From Bombella pollinis (lineage in GTDB: Bacteria; Pseudomonadota; Alphaproteobacteria; Acetobacterales; Acetobacteraceae), in contig NZ_JANIDX010000003.1 of NCBI RefSeq assembly GCF_026385485.1, forward strand, positions 62,001 through 126,000: a stretch of DNA of 64,000 bases, given 5' to 3'. Position numbers and translations under genes: made by a program. Shown here piece after piece: positions 1 to 8,189 of the stretch (within the stretch, counting starts at the first letter, position 1; every line of letters begins with the position of its first letter). The notes under the pieces are model-generated. The model searched no databases. It was not told the origin of the DNA and was given only the letters and a program-made list of their open reading frames with translations.

Positions 1-782
1 ATGGCTTTGGCCTACAGCATGTGCCCATTATCATGGCAGGTGGTGTGTGGCATCTGGAAGAGTGGAATGATTGGCTTGATAACCCAGAGATTGGCCTGAT
101 CGCCTTCCAGTTTGGGACGCGCCCACTTTTAACAAAAGAAAGCCCCATCCCAGAGGCATGGAAGCAGCTGCTCCTTACGCTAAAGGAGGGGGATGTTTAC
201 CTAAATCGCTTCTCGCCAACGGGTTTTTATTCTTCTGCGGTGCAGAACAGCTTTTTGCGTGGTTTGCGGGAACGGTCTGAGCGTCAGGTTGCATTTAAGA
301 GCGCAGCAGAAGGCGTGTTTGATACGCCTGTTTGTTTAGGTGGGCGGGGCCGTGAGGTTTTTGTCCAAGCTGAGGATGTAGAGCGCATCGCACGATGGAA
401 AGAGGCGGGTTATACCCAGCCGATGCGTACACCTGATGATACGGTGGTGTTTGAGACTTTAGAGACAGCGCGGCAGGTTTTGGCTGACCAAGCGGCCTGT
501 ATGGGGTGCCTCTCGCAATGTCGCTTCTCAAATTGGAGCCAGAAAGGCCCCGCCTTTAATACGGGGCAGCGGGCGGATCCGCGTTCTTTCTGCATCCAAA
601 AGACCTTGCAGGAGATTTCTCATATTCAGGATGTGCCTTTGGAAGAACAACGGCAGATTGTGGATCATAATCTCGTTTTTGGTGGGACGAATGCGTGGCG
701 TTTTGCGACAGACCCATTCTATGCCAATGGGCATATCCCGACAGTGAAGGAGCTGGTCGAGCGGATTATGACAGGCCGGTAA
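1..782 (+). CDS. Nitronate monooxygenase-family flavoprotein, C-terminal part (5' end outside window)
   Basis: The reading frame is open from base 3, so the gene begins upstream and only about 259 C-terminal residues are visible. The stretch PIIMAGGVWHLEEW and the following (beta/alpha) pattern match the NAD(P)H-dependent flavin oxidoreductase / nitronate monooxygenase family, which binds FMN in a TIM barrel. The distal part carries a CxxCxxxC cluster (codons near 498, 507 and 519) and a further Cys in SFCIQK (591). Simple nitronate monooxygenases lack this, so a metal or iron-sulfur site is possible. The true substrate cannot be read from the sequence. The gene ends at TAA 780-782, convergent with pdxH. 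Confidence 0.8.
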   Translation, partial: GFGLQHVPIIMAGGVWHLEEWNDWLDNPEIGLIAFQFGTRPLLTKESPIPEAWKQLLLTLKEGDVYLNRFSPTGFYSSAVQNSFLRGLRERSERQVAFKSAAEGVFDTPVCLGGRGREVFVQAEDVERIARWKEAGYTQPMRTPDDTVVFETLETARQVLADQAACMGCLSQCRFSNWSQKGPAFNTGQRADPRSFCIQKTLQEISHIQDVPLEEQRQIVDHNLVFGGTNAWRFATDPFYANGHIPTVKELVERIMTGR

Positions 783-811
783 AAGCCCGTCATATCCTTT
801 GAGGCCGCCTC

Positions 812-1468
812 TTAGGGGAAGAGACGTTGGGTTGTCCAGTCTTTCCCATCTGGGCTGCGGGTAAAGAGAACGCGGTCATGTAAGCGGAAGGGTTTATCCA
901 TCCAGAACTCAATAGTGGAGGGACGGACGCGATAGCCATTCCAATAAGGGGGGCGGGGGATGCTTCCAATAGCGAAACGGGCGGCCTCTTTTGTCACCAC
1001 CTGCCAGAGGGCTTTACGGCTCTCAATAGGGCGGGATTGCTGGCTAGCCCATGCGCCAATGCGGCTTGCACGCGGGCGGGATTGGAAATAGACGTCCGCC
1101 TCTGCTGCTGGTAAGAGCGAGACCGTCCCTCGGATGCGCACTTGCCGCCGCAGGGACTTCCAGTGGAAAAGTAGAGCGGCCTGCATATTATGGTCTAACT
1201 CGCGCCCTTTGGCGGATTCGCTATTGGTGTAAAAGACGAAGCCTTCATCATCAAAGCCTTTGAGCAACACCATACGCGCATCGGGCAGGCCGGTGGCATC
1301 AACCGTGGCGAGGGCCATGGCGTTAGGGTCGTTAGGTTCTTTTGCCTCGGCTAAGTTCATCCAATCCTGAAAGAGAAGGAAGGGATTTTCACCGCTGATA
1401 GTGTGATTATCCTCTTCAAAAGCGGTCTCAATTTCATGATGAGGGGGGATGCGTGGGGCGTCCGTCAT
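812..1468 (-). CDS. pdxH: Pyridoxamine 5'-phosphate oxidase
   Basis: PdxH is the FMN enzyme that oxidises pyridoxine or pyridoxamine 5'-phosphate to pyridoxal phosphate, the last step of vitamin B6 synthesis and salvage. Family motifs are present in order: DARMVLLKGFDDEGFVFYTN, SAKGRELDHN, RQVRIRGTV, SRIGAWASQQS and a C-terminal RLFP in place of the usual RLxP. The frame is open upstream to 1510, but ATG at 1468 (MTDAPRIPP) has AAGGA about 8 nt upstream and gives 218 residues, the normal family length. The gene is convergent with the flavoprotein fragment and divergent from the TIM-barrel gene at 1556. PLP users nearby include a YggS homologue, a cysteine synthase and hemA. Confidence 0.95.
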   Translation of the reverse strand: MTDAPRIPPHHEIETAFEEDNHTISGENPFLLFQDWMNLAEAKEPNDPNAMALATVDATGLPDARMVLLKGFDDEGFVFYTNSESAKGRELDHNMQAALLFHWKSLRRQVRIRGTVSLLPAAEADVYFQSRPRASRIGAWASQQSRPIESRKALWQVVTKEAARFAIGSIPRPPYWNGYRVRPSTIEFWMDKPFRLHDRVLFTRSPDGKDWTTQRLFP

Positions 1469-1555
1469 GGGGGTATCCTTGGCATAGTGATAAGGGGGTG
1501 AGATAATCATGAAAGCGCGACGCTTGGATGTCCAGCTTTATGGAGGGTGTGTGTG

Positions 1556-2248
1556 ATGGAGAGTTTTCGGTTTATTTTCATGCTCACAAAGGATGACCGC
1601 ACGGTAGAGCATGCTCTCACTGTGGTGGAGACGGCGTTGCGCCTGGGGATAAAAGACATCGGCTTTAAAGATATTGGTTTACCTATCCCCGCCTTGCAGC
1701 GTTTGGCTGAGGTTATTCGCTCTGCTGGGGCGCGTGTGTATTTGGAGGTTGTCTCGCCTGATCGTCAGCGAGAATTGGACTCGGTGAAGGCGGGGTTAGC
1801 GTTAGGGGTGGATTGTCTGATGGGCGGGACGCATGTGCCTGATGTTCTGCCCCTGCTAGAGGGGCATAATGTCGCCTATTATCCCTTTGCGGGGCATGTG
1901 GTGGGGCATCCTAGCGTGTTGAAAGGCACACCGGAGGAGATTGCCCGTAATGCGGCTGAATGGGCGGCTCATTCCGCTGTGGCAGGGCTGGACCTGCTCG
2001 CTTACCGCAATGATGGGGATGTGCCAGAGGTCATCCGGGCGAGTTGTGCTGCGGTGGAAAAACCAGTGATTGTTGCAGGGTCCATCAGCACGCCGGAGCA
2101 AATTGAGGTGGTACGGCGTGCTGGGGCAGCGGGGTTTACTGTGGGGACAGCGGTTTTTGAGGGCGTCTTCCCGGCCAAGAGTGCGCAGTTAGAGGACCAA
2201 TTACGCGCCGTTATGGCCTGTTGTGAGACAGTAGCGGCATTAAAGTAA
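1556..2248 (+). CDS. TIM-barrel protein of the phosphate-binding barrel type, function unknown
   Basis: This is a 230-residue (beta/alpha)8-barrel protein. The C-terminal half has a phosphate-binding pattern, IVAGSISTPEQIEVV followed by GFTVGTAVFEG, as in HisA/HisF-, ThiE- and KDPG-aldolase-like barrels. Early strands carry KDIGFKDIGLP and ARVYLEVVS. I cannot assign a substrate. ATG 1556 is preferred over GTG 1547 because GGAGGG at 1542-1547 is then a well-spaced ribosome binding site, while 1547 would lie inside it. The 3' end overlaps the end of the convergent DUF1489 gene by 9 nt. Annotation pipelines could call it HisA/HisF-related, but histidine context is absent. Confidence 0.8.
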   Translation: MESFRFIFMLTKDDRTVEHALTVVETALRLGIKDIGFKDIGLPIPALQRLAEVIRSAGARVYLEVVSPDRQRELDSVKAGLALGVDCLMGGTHVPDVLPLLEGHNVAYYPFAGHVVGHPSVLKGTPEEIARNAAEWAAHSAVAGLDLLAYRNDGDVPEVIRASCAAVEKPVIVAGSISTPEQIEVVRRAGAAGFTVGTAVFEGVFPAKSAQLEDQLRAVMACCETVAALK

Positions 2249-2692
2249 TCCCAGCTCCGAGAGGCGGTTGCGTAAGGCGATAGGGAGGGAGCTGACCCCG
2301 TCATCCGCCACGCCTGTTGCAGTGTGGTTGAGGTCAGGCGGGGCGTCCTCTGCTTTGAAGTAACGCCAGCCTTGGAAGGGGCGCATCGGGCGTGGTTGGG
2401 TAGGGATGACCTCATCAGAGACGAGGATGAGCGTGCCTTGGTGACCATCATCACGCGTGTAGGTATCAAAGCCAATAATGGGTTGTCGGCACATAATGAG
2501 GCCGTTTATGACGCGATAAATCGATCCTTTCGTTTGGAGAATCTCCTCTGCGCGTTTGGGCATAGTGCGGGTGCGGACATAAGCAATGCCGTTATGACGC
2601 TCTATAGCGACCCAGTCTTGCAGCATCTCCGGTGATGTGCAGCCGACAATCAATTTGATGAGATGGAGCGGCGTTGAAGCTTGGTTGGGCAT
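2240..2692 (-). CDS. DUF1489 family protein
   Basis: This 150-residue cytosolic protein has the DUF1489 pattern: LIKLIVGCTS near the N-terminus, a central block with YRVINGLIMCRQPI and GFDTYTRDDG, and PMRPFQGWRYF towards the C-terminus, followed by a short tail ending RNRLSELGLL. The family is typical of Alphaproteobacteria and has no established biochemical function. It lies 44 nt downstream of hemW on the same strand, probably the last gene of a kup-hemW-DUF1489 operon. Confidence 0.85.
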   Translation of the reverse strand: MPNQASTPLHLIKLIVGCTSPEMLQDWVAIERHNGIAYVRTRTMPKRAEEILQTKGSIYRVINGLIMCRQPIIGFDTYTRDDGHQGTLILVSDEVIPTQPRPMRPFQGWRYFKAEDAPPDLNHTATGVADDGVSSLPIALRNRLSELGLL

Positions 2693-2736
2693 AGCTTTAA
2701 AGATAAGGCTGCGCTGCGTGTGTGTGAAGCCCCGTT

Positions 2737-3903
2737 TTAGAGGACGAGTTGGCTGAGCATGGCCTCTAGCAGGAGACGCCCGGATTCTGTGGCGCGGAGT
2801 GTATGTTCATCCTGCTGTAGATAGTCTTCCTCCAAGCAGGCTTGTAGAATTACAGGCTCGAGACAGTCTTGGAGAGGGAGGCCCGTACGCTGGGCGAAAT
2901 GGGCTTTGTTAATACCCTCGCGGAGGCGTAAGCCCATGAGGAGAGCCTCTCGTGCTTTCATCTCCGGGGTGAGGGTTTCTTGTATGCGTGTGCCATGGCC
3001 ATAATGGGCAACACGCTCCGCCCATGGCTCTGGGGCGCGATGGCGGCGTGTTGCGTAGAGCTGGCCTTGGCGGGTAAGGCGGCTATGGGCACCGGGGCCA
3101 ATACCGAGATAATCATTATAATGCCAATAGGTAAGGTTATGGCGGCTCTCGGCACCGGGGATAGCGTAGTTGGAGATTTCATAATCGCGCAAGCCATAGG
3201 TGGCGGCCTCATGACGCGTCATTTCATAGAGGCGGGCGGCGAGGTCATCTTCTGGGAGGGTAAGGGCACCGCGCCGATGACGGGTCTCAAATACCGTGCC
3301 GGGCTCGATGGTGAGTTGATACAGGGAGAGATGGTCCGCGGCGAGGGCGAGGGCTGTGCGGAGCTCTGCTTGCCAGTGAGCTTCTGTTTGGCCGGGGCGG
3401 GCATAGATGAGGTCGAAAGAGAGGCGCGGGAATAAGCGACGTCCAAGCTCTAGCGCGGTAAGTGCTTGCTGTGCGGAATGTTGGCGGCCAAGCGTGGCGA
3501 GGTCTGCATCATGTAGGCTCTGCACGCCGAGGGAGAGGCGATTAACCCCGGCTTGGGCAAAAGCACGGAACTTATCAGCTTCCACACTGGTGGGGTTGGC
3601 CTCTAACGTGACCTCTAGGTCATTCACGCTAGGGAAAAGCTGGCGCGCATCCTCAATAAGTTGATGAACAGCTTCTGGCTGCATGAGGGAGGGCGTCCCC
3701 CCGCCGAAGAAGATGGAGACAAGATGGCGGGGAGCATCTTGTGTTAAAAGAGCGGCTTCATAGCGTAATTCATCCCGCAGGGCTTGTGTAAAACGCTCCT
3801 GCGGGATGGTCTCCCGTACATGGGAGTTGAAGTCACAATACGGGCATTTAGAGAGGCAAAAAGGCCAATGAATATAAAGGGCGAGGGGTAAGGGTGAGGT
3901 CAC
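2737..3903 (-). CDS. hemW: Radical SAM heme chaperone HemW
   Basis: This 388-residue radical SAM protein has its CxxxCxxC cluster ligand in CLSKCPYCDF (residues 16-23) and FFGGGTPSL shortly after, both diagnostic of HemW. HemW-type proteins bind heme and transfer it to target proteins; they were once mis-annotated as oxygen-independent coproporphyrinogen oxidase. A C-terminal HemN-like region (EALLMGLRLREGI) is present. ATG 3903 follows the kup stop codon by two bases, so the two are probably translationally coupled. The window also carries hemA and the ccm genes, but those are separate units. Confidence 0.93.
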   Translation of the reverse strand: MTSPLPLALYIHWPFCLSKCPYCDFNSHVRETIPQERFTQALRDELRYEAALLTQDAPRHLVSIFFGGGTPSLMQPEAVHQLIEDARQLFPSVNDLEVTLEANPTSVEADKFRAFAQAGVNRLSLGVQSLHDADLATLGRQHSAQQALTALELGRRLFPRLSFDLIYARPGQTEAHWQAELRTALALAADHLSLYQLTIEPGTVFETRHRRGALTLPEDDLAARLYEMTRHEAATYGLRDYEISNYAIPGAESRHNLTYWHYNDYLGIGPGAHSRLTRQGQLYATRRHRAPEPWAERVAHYGHGTRIQETLTPEMKAREALLMGLRLREGINKAHFAQRTGLPLQDCLEPVILQACLEEDYLQQDEHTLRATESGRLLLEAMLSQLVL

Positions 3904-3905
3904 GC

Positions 3906-5873
3906 TTAAATCGCGACCCGCACCCCGAACTCCATAACGCGCTCTGGTGGAATACGGAAGAACTCCGAAATAGAGGTCGCGTTATTGAGCAAATAAAGGA
4001 AAATCCACATCCGCCAGAGCGACATCTTCGGCACTTTGGAGCGAAAGACGAGGTCATGAGAGGTGAAGTAAGAGGCCTGAATGGGGTCGAAGTCCATTTC
4101 AGTCATCTGGGCGAGGGTAACGGGGAGATTTGGCATCTCCATAAACCCATAACGCAGGATAACACGGCGGATGCCCGGTGAGAGCTCCTTAACAGTCATG
4201 CGCTCGGCAGCTTCAACCTCTGGTTGGTCAAGTGTTTGGACCGTTACAAACAAGACCGTTTGATGAAGAACCTTGTTATGGCGCAGGTTATAAAGGAGGG
4301 CATCGGGGACCATCTCCGGGTCGGAGGTCAGAAAGACCGCAAGACCGGGCACGCGGATGGTACGAGATTGGGTAAGGCGTGTGATGAAGGAGCCCATCGG
4401 CACGGCGTCGCGTTTCTTTGTATTACGGATGAGCTGACGGCCCCGCTGCCATGTGGTCATGATGAGTGTGCTTCCCGCTGCGATGCTGAGCGGCACCCAT
4501 CCGCCCTCTGGAATCTTCATCACATTGGCGGAGAAGAACACGCCATCAAGGAGGAAGAAGAAGCCGAACACAACTCCCACAGCGTAGCTTTTCCATTGGA
4601 AGACGCGGTGGAACACGACCATGGCAAGCACACAGGTGCAGAGGAAGGTCCCCGTCACAGCGATACCATAAGCAGATGCCAAGGCAGAGGAGGAGCGGAA
4701 GGCAAGCACAAGGACAACAGCCCCAAAGGCCAACATCCAGTTGAAGGAGGGCAGGTAGATTTGCGCTTCCTCATGCGGGTTGGTGTGAATAATGCGTGTA
4801 CGAGGCAAGTATCCCAGTTGAATGAGTTGCCGGCAGAGTGAGAAGCTGCCCGAAATACCAGCCTGACTAGCAATAATGGTAGCGCATGTAGCCAGCAGCA
4901 GCATTGGGATTTGCATCCAATGCGGAGCAAGGTAGTAGAAGGGGTTCGCCAAGGTCGTGGGGTTATGGATAATCATGGCCGCTTGCCCAAAGTAATTGAG
5001 CGTCAAAGCCGGTAGTACGAGGAATATCCAGACATAACGAATAGGGGAGCGACCAAAATGCCCCATATCCGCATAAAGGGCCTCCGCACCTGTAACGGAC
5101 AGCACAACAGAGCCGAGTGCAACGAAGGAAAGCTTCCCGTGTGTGACGATGAAGCGAATAGCCTCTAGGGGGGAGAGAGCGAGTATAATCCCCGGATGCA
5201 GCGTAATGGCGCGCGCGCCTAAGAGGGCGATGGTAATAAACCAGACCAACATAATCGGGCCAAAGGCACGCCCAATCTTCCCGGTACCGAGGGCTTGGGC
5301 TGCAAATAAGCCCAGTAGCACCATAATCGCGGCGGGAATGATGAAGGGTGAGGCCTCAGGGACGGAGACTTCCACCCCTTCCACGGCAGAGAGAACGGAG
5401 ATAGCGGGTGTAATAATGCCATCACCAAAAAAGAGGCAGGCCCCGGCAATCCCAATTAAACCAAACACCCAGCGGAAATAGGTGGATTTGCAAACGCGTT
5501 GTGCCAAGGCCATGAGGGCAATAATCCCACCCTCTTTATTATGGTCGGCCCGCATAACGAGCATAACGTATTTGATGGTCACAATGAGCATCAAAGCCCA
5601 GAAGGTCAGGCTGGTAAGACCGATAACCTCCCATGTTTGGGCGGGATGAGTTTCTGTCCCCACGGTGCGGATAGAGGATTGCAGAGCATAGAGCGGGCTG
5701 GTCCCGATATCACCATACACCACGCCCAACGCTGCGAGCATAGCCCCGAGCCCTTTGGGGCGCACATGCCCCCCCTCGGCTTGGGGAGGGATGGACGTAG
5801 GCTGGCCCGTGGAATCGGGATAGCGTGCATCGGCTGATGAATCCTTGAGGGATATGCCATCTTGTTCAGACAT
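3906..5873 (-). CDS. kup: Potassium uptake protein Kup
   Basis: This 655-residue inner-membrane K+/H+ symporter belongs to the KUP/HAK/KT family. The family signature GDIGTSPLYALQSS lies in the first membrane segment, after an acidic, Pro-rich N-terminal tail of about 45 residues. About twelve hydrophobic segments follow, then a hydrophilic C-terminal domain of about 200 residues. Length and order are normal. It is first in a tightly packed minus-strand unit with hemW (2-nt gap) and DUF1489. The 155 bases upstream (5874-6028) contain no gene and should hold its promoter. Confidence 0.95.
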   Translation of the reverse strand: MSEQDGISLKDSSADARYPDSTGQPTSIPPQAEGGHVRPKGLGAMLAALGVVYGDIGTSPLYALQSSIRTVGTETHPAQTWEVIGLTSLTFWALMLIVTIKYVMLVMRADHNKEGGIIALMALAQRVCKSTYFRWVFGLIGIAGACLFFGDGIITPAISVLSAVEGVEVSVPEASPFIIPAAIMVLLGLFAAQALGTGKIGRAFGPIMLVWFITIALLGARAITLHPGIILALSPLEAIRFIVTHGKLSFVALGSVVLSVTGAEALYADMGHFGRSPIRYVWIFLVLPALTLNYFGQAAMIIHNPTTLANPFYYLAPHWMQIPMLLLATCATIIASQAGISGSFSLCRQLIQLGYLPRTRIIHTNPHEEAQIYLPSFNWMLAFGAVVLVLAFRSSSALASAYGIAVTGTFLCTCVLAMVVFHRVFQWKSYAVGVVFGFFFLLDGVFFSANVMKIPEGGWVPLSIAAGSTLIMTTWQRGRQLIRNTKKRDAVPMGSFITRLTQSRTIRVPGLAVFLTSDPEMVPDALLYNLRHNKVLHQTVLFVTVQTLDQPEVEAAERMTVKELSPGIRRVILRYGFMEMPNLPVTLAQMTEMDFDPIQASYFTSHDLVFRSKVPKMSLWRMWIFLYLLNNATSISEFFRIPPERVMEFGVRVAI

Positions 5874-6028
5874 GGAGAAATCATCCTGTTTGACTGATAG
5901 ACACCCATCCCCCGCAGGAAGACAGGCAGTAACGCCCCGCTAGAGGCACTGACTATGATTCTGGCTTCATGACAGTTTTTTTATGTAAAATGCAAGACGG
6001 AAAGGGCAAAAAACTCTCTTTTATGTCG

Positions 6029-6712
6029 TTATGGGCTGGCGGGACGGTCTCCAAAAATGGCGGTGCCAACACGGATGATTGTAGCCCCTTCAGCAATGGC
6101 GACGTCAAAATCAGCCGACATTCCCATAGAGAGTGCTGGTAGGCCATGGCGGCGATTGAGGCGAGCAAGCTTTTGGAAGAAAGGCCGTGGGTCCGCATGG
6201 AGAGGCGGGATGGCCATCAATCCTTTAACGTGGCTCCCAAAACGTGAGAGAGCATCTTCGATAAATCGGTCAGCCTCTAAGGGGCTAATGCCGGATTTTT
6301 GTGGCTCATCGCCAATATTGACCTGAACAAAAAGCTCCGGTAAGCGACCTGTTTTTTGGGCCGCTTTTTCCAGCGCGGTGCTGAGGGAGGGGCGATCCAG
6401 GCTTTCAATCACATCGGCGAGAGCGCAGGCTTCAACGGCTTTATTTGTTTGTAAGCTGCCGATGAGATGGAGCCTAAGATCCGGCCATTCCTCTCGTAAA
6501 GCGGGGAACTTTGCGGCTGCTTCTTGGACGCGATTCTCACCAAAAATGCGTTGCCCTGCTTTGAGAGCCTCCCGCACGGCCTCTTGGGGATGGAACTTGC
6601 TGACAGCAACAAGCTGAACCTCATCAGCTTGCCTATGCGCGTTATGGCAGGCCGTGGCCATCTGGTTGCGAATCTCGGTGAGGGCTTGGGCGATGGAGTG
6701 ATTCTGCGTCAT
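6029..6712 (-). CDS. YggS/PLPBP-family pyridoxal phosphate homeostasis protein
   Basis: This 227-residue single-domain PLP-binding protein has an alanine-racemase-like TIM barrel. The PLP lysine lies in LVAVSKFHP, followed by RIFGENRVQEA, and the phosphate site is near SMGMSADFDVAIAEG and IRVGTAIFG. Members bind PLP without known catalysis and buffer the free cofactor and amino-acid pools. It is divergent from rsmB across a 101-base spacer. Confidence 0.93.
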   Translation of the reverse strand: MTQNHSIAQALTEIRNQMATACHNAHRQADEVQLVAVSKFHPQEAVREALKAGQRIFGENRVQEAAAKFPALREEWPDLRLHLIGSLQTNKAVEACALADVIESLDRPSLSTALEKAAQKTGRLPELFVQVNIGDEPQKSGISPLEADRFIEDALSRFGSHVKGLMAIPPLHADPRPFFQKLARLNRRHGLPALSMGMSADFDVAIAEGATIIRVGTAIFGDRPASP

Positions 6713-6813
6713 GGGGGGATTGCACTCTCTTTATGGGGAGGGGTCAAGAGCTTCTTGAGGTCGCTATAAAAACCCTCTTGACTTTTCTATATGTAACTCC
6801 CGAAAACGGGCGC

Positions 6814-8142
6814 ATGACACATGCTTCTTCTCCTCGTCCTGCCTCTGCACGCCCTAAAGGGGGGCGAGGCCGCCGTAAAACGGTACGTCCTGCCTCTATA
6901 TCGCGCCATGAAGACCCGGTGCGGGATTTAGCCTTCGATATTGTCTGCGGTGTGGTGGAGCATCGCCGGATGTTGGAGACGACCTTAGAGCGTAGTCCAT
7001 GTGAAGGGCGCGATAGGGCCGCAGCGCACCGGCTTGCCGCAGCGACTTTGCGGCATTTGGGCAGCATGACGGAGCTGCTCCAACCGCTTTTGCGGCGTCA
7101 ACCGCCGGAGCCTGTACGCTGTGCATTGTTACTAGGTGTGGCACAGCTTTTGCCGCTCCAAACGCCGCCTCATGCGGCAGTCGGCACGATTGTGGATTTG
7201 CTGCATCGGCGGGGGCTGTCGCCTTTTGCGGGGCTTGCAAATGCTGTGTTGCGCCGTGTGGCGCGGGAAGCGGACACGCTAAAGGAAGGGCTGGATGATG
7301 CGCGGTTAGATGTGCCGCCGTGGTTATGGAGCGCATGGGGGCGGCGCGCGCGGTCTATTACGCAAGGTTTTTATCAAGAAGCCCCTCTTGATGTGACGCT
7401 CAAACCCGGTTGTGAGGCCCCAGAAGGGGGTAAGACCTTACCAACGGGGAGCGTGCGTTACCCTGCGGGGACGAAACTTTCTGCCTTACCCGGTTTTGAG
7501 GAAGGGCAGTTTTGGGCGCAAGATATGGCGGCGGCTATGCCGGTGCGGTTGATGGGCGATATGAGCGGCAAGTGCGTGGTGGATTTATGCGCAGCTCCGG
7601 GGGGCAAGACAGCGCAGCTCCTTTGTGCAGGGGCTGAGGTGGTGGCTGTAGAGCGTGAAAAACCACGTGCCCAGAGGCTGCGCGACAATCTGGCCCGTCT
7701 GCGTTTAAAAGCGGAGATTGTTGTGGGGGATGCGCTGCGCTGGCGTCCATCAGCCCCCTTGGATGCTGTGTTGTTGGATGCGCCTTGCTCGGCCACGGGG
7801 ACGTTGCGGCGGCATCCTGATGTGTTGTGGATTAAACGGCCACGCGATATTGCCACGCTGGCTGCTGGGCAAGACCGTTTTATTGATGCGGCCTATGAGA
7901 TGCTCAAGCCCGGTGGGATGTTGCTTTACGCTGTTTGTTCATTACAGGATGAAGAAGGCCCCCAGCGCATTGCCCATGCGTTAGAAGATGGGCGGTGGGA
8001 GTTATCTCCCTTTACGGAGGAGGAGCTTGCTGCCCTACCGCGCGCACGGACGGAGGAAGGTTATTTCCGCACTCATCCGGGGATGAATGTTGCAGAAGGG
8101 GGCATGGATGGCTTCTTTGCCGCGCGTTTGCTTCGCCGGTGA
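6814..8142 (+). CDS. rsmB: RsmB-type 16S rRNA (cytosine-C5) methyltransferase
   Basis: The N-terminal NusB-like helical domain (about residues 25-150) is followed by a SAM-dependent methyltransferase domain. Visible motifs are VVDLCAAPGGKTAQLL (SAM site), LLDAPCSATGTLRRHPDVLW (motif IV, PCS) and YAVCSLQDEEG (motif VI with the catalytic Cys). This is the RsmB/Sun architecture that methylates C967-equivalent cytosines. The frame is open further upstream (to 6733). ATG 6814 gives a basic, Pro/Arg-rich N-terminus without a strong ribosome binding site, so the start is only probable. It is convergent with the cysteine synthase. Confidence 0.9.
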   Translation: MTHASSPRPASARPKGGRGRRKTVRPASISRHEDPVRDLAFDIVCGVVEHRRMLETTLERSPCEGRDRAAAHRLAAATLRHLGSMTELLQPLLRRQPPEPVRCALLLGVAQLLPLQTPPHAAVGTIVDLLHRRGLSPFAGLANAVLRRVAREADTLKEGLDDARLDVPPWLWSAWGRRARSITQGFYQEAPLDVTLKPGCEAPEGGKTLPTGSVRYPAGTKLSALPGFEEGQFWAQDMAAAMPVRLMGDMSGKCVVDLCAAPGGKTAQLLCAGAEVVAVEREKPRAQRLRDNLARLRLKAEIVVGDALRWRPSAPLDAVLLDAPCSATGTLRRHPDVLWIKRPRDIATLAAGQDRFIDAAYEMLKPGGMLLYAVCSLQDEEGPQRIAHALEDGRWELSPFTEEELAALPRARTEEGYFRTHPGMNVAEGGMDGFFAARLLRR

Positions 8143-8161
8143 GGGCGGAGCGTGAAGCGGT

Positions 8162-8189
8162 TTATGACATCCAAAGTTATGACATCCAA
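8162..8189. repeat. 15-bp-period tandem duplication at the cysteine synthase stop codon
   Basis: TTATGACATCCAA occurs perfectly at 8162-8174 and again at 8177-8189. The second copy contains the minus-strand TAA (8177-8179) of the cysteine synthase gene, and the first copy would supply a back-up in-frame TAA 15 nt downstream. It is most simply a small replication-slippage duplication. Confidence 0.85.

Noticed and set aside
2002..2475. 157-codon minus-strand frame over the TIM-barrel and DUF1489 ends
   Set aside because: It overlaps two better-supported genes, has no domain pattern and no plausible ribosome binding site.
4224..4841. 205-codon open frame on the plus strand inside kup
   Set aside because: It is antisense to the strongly supported kup gene, has no recognisable domain and reflects codon bias of the true frame.
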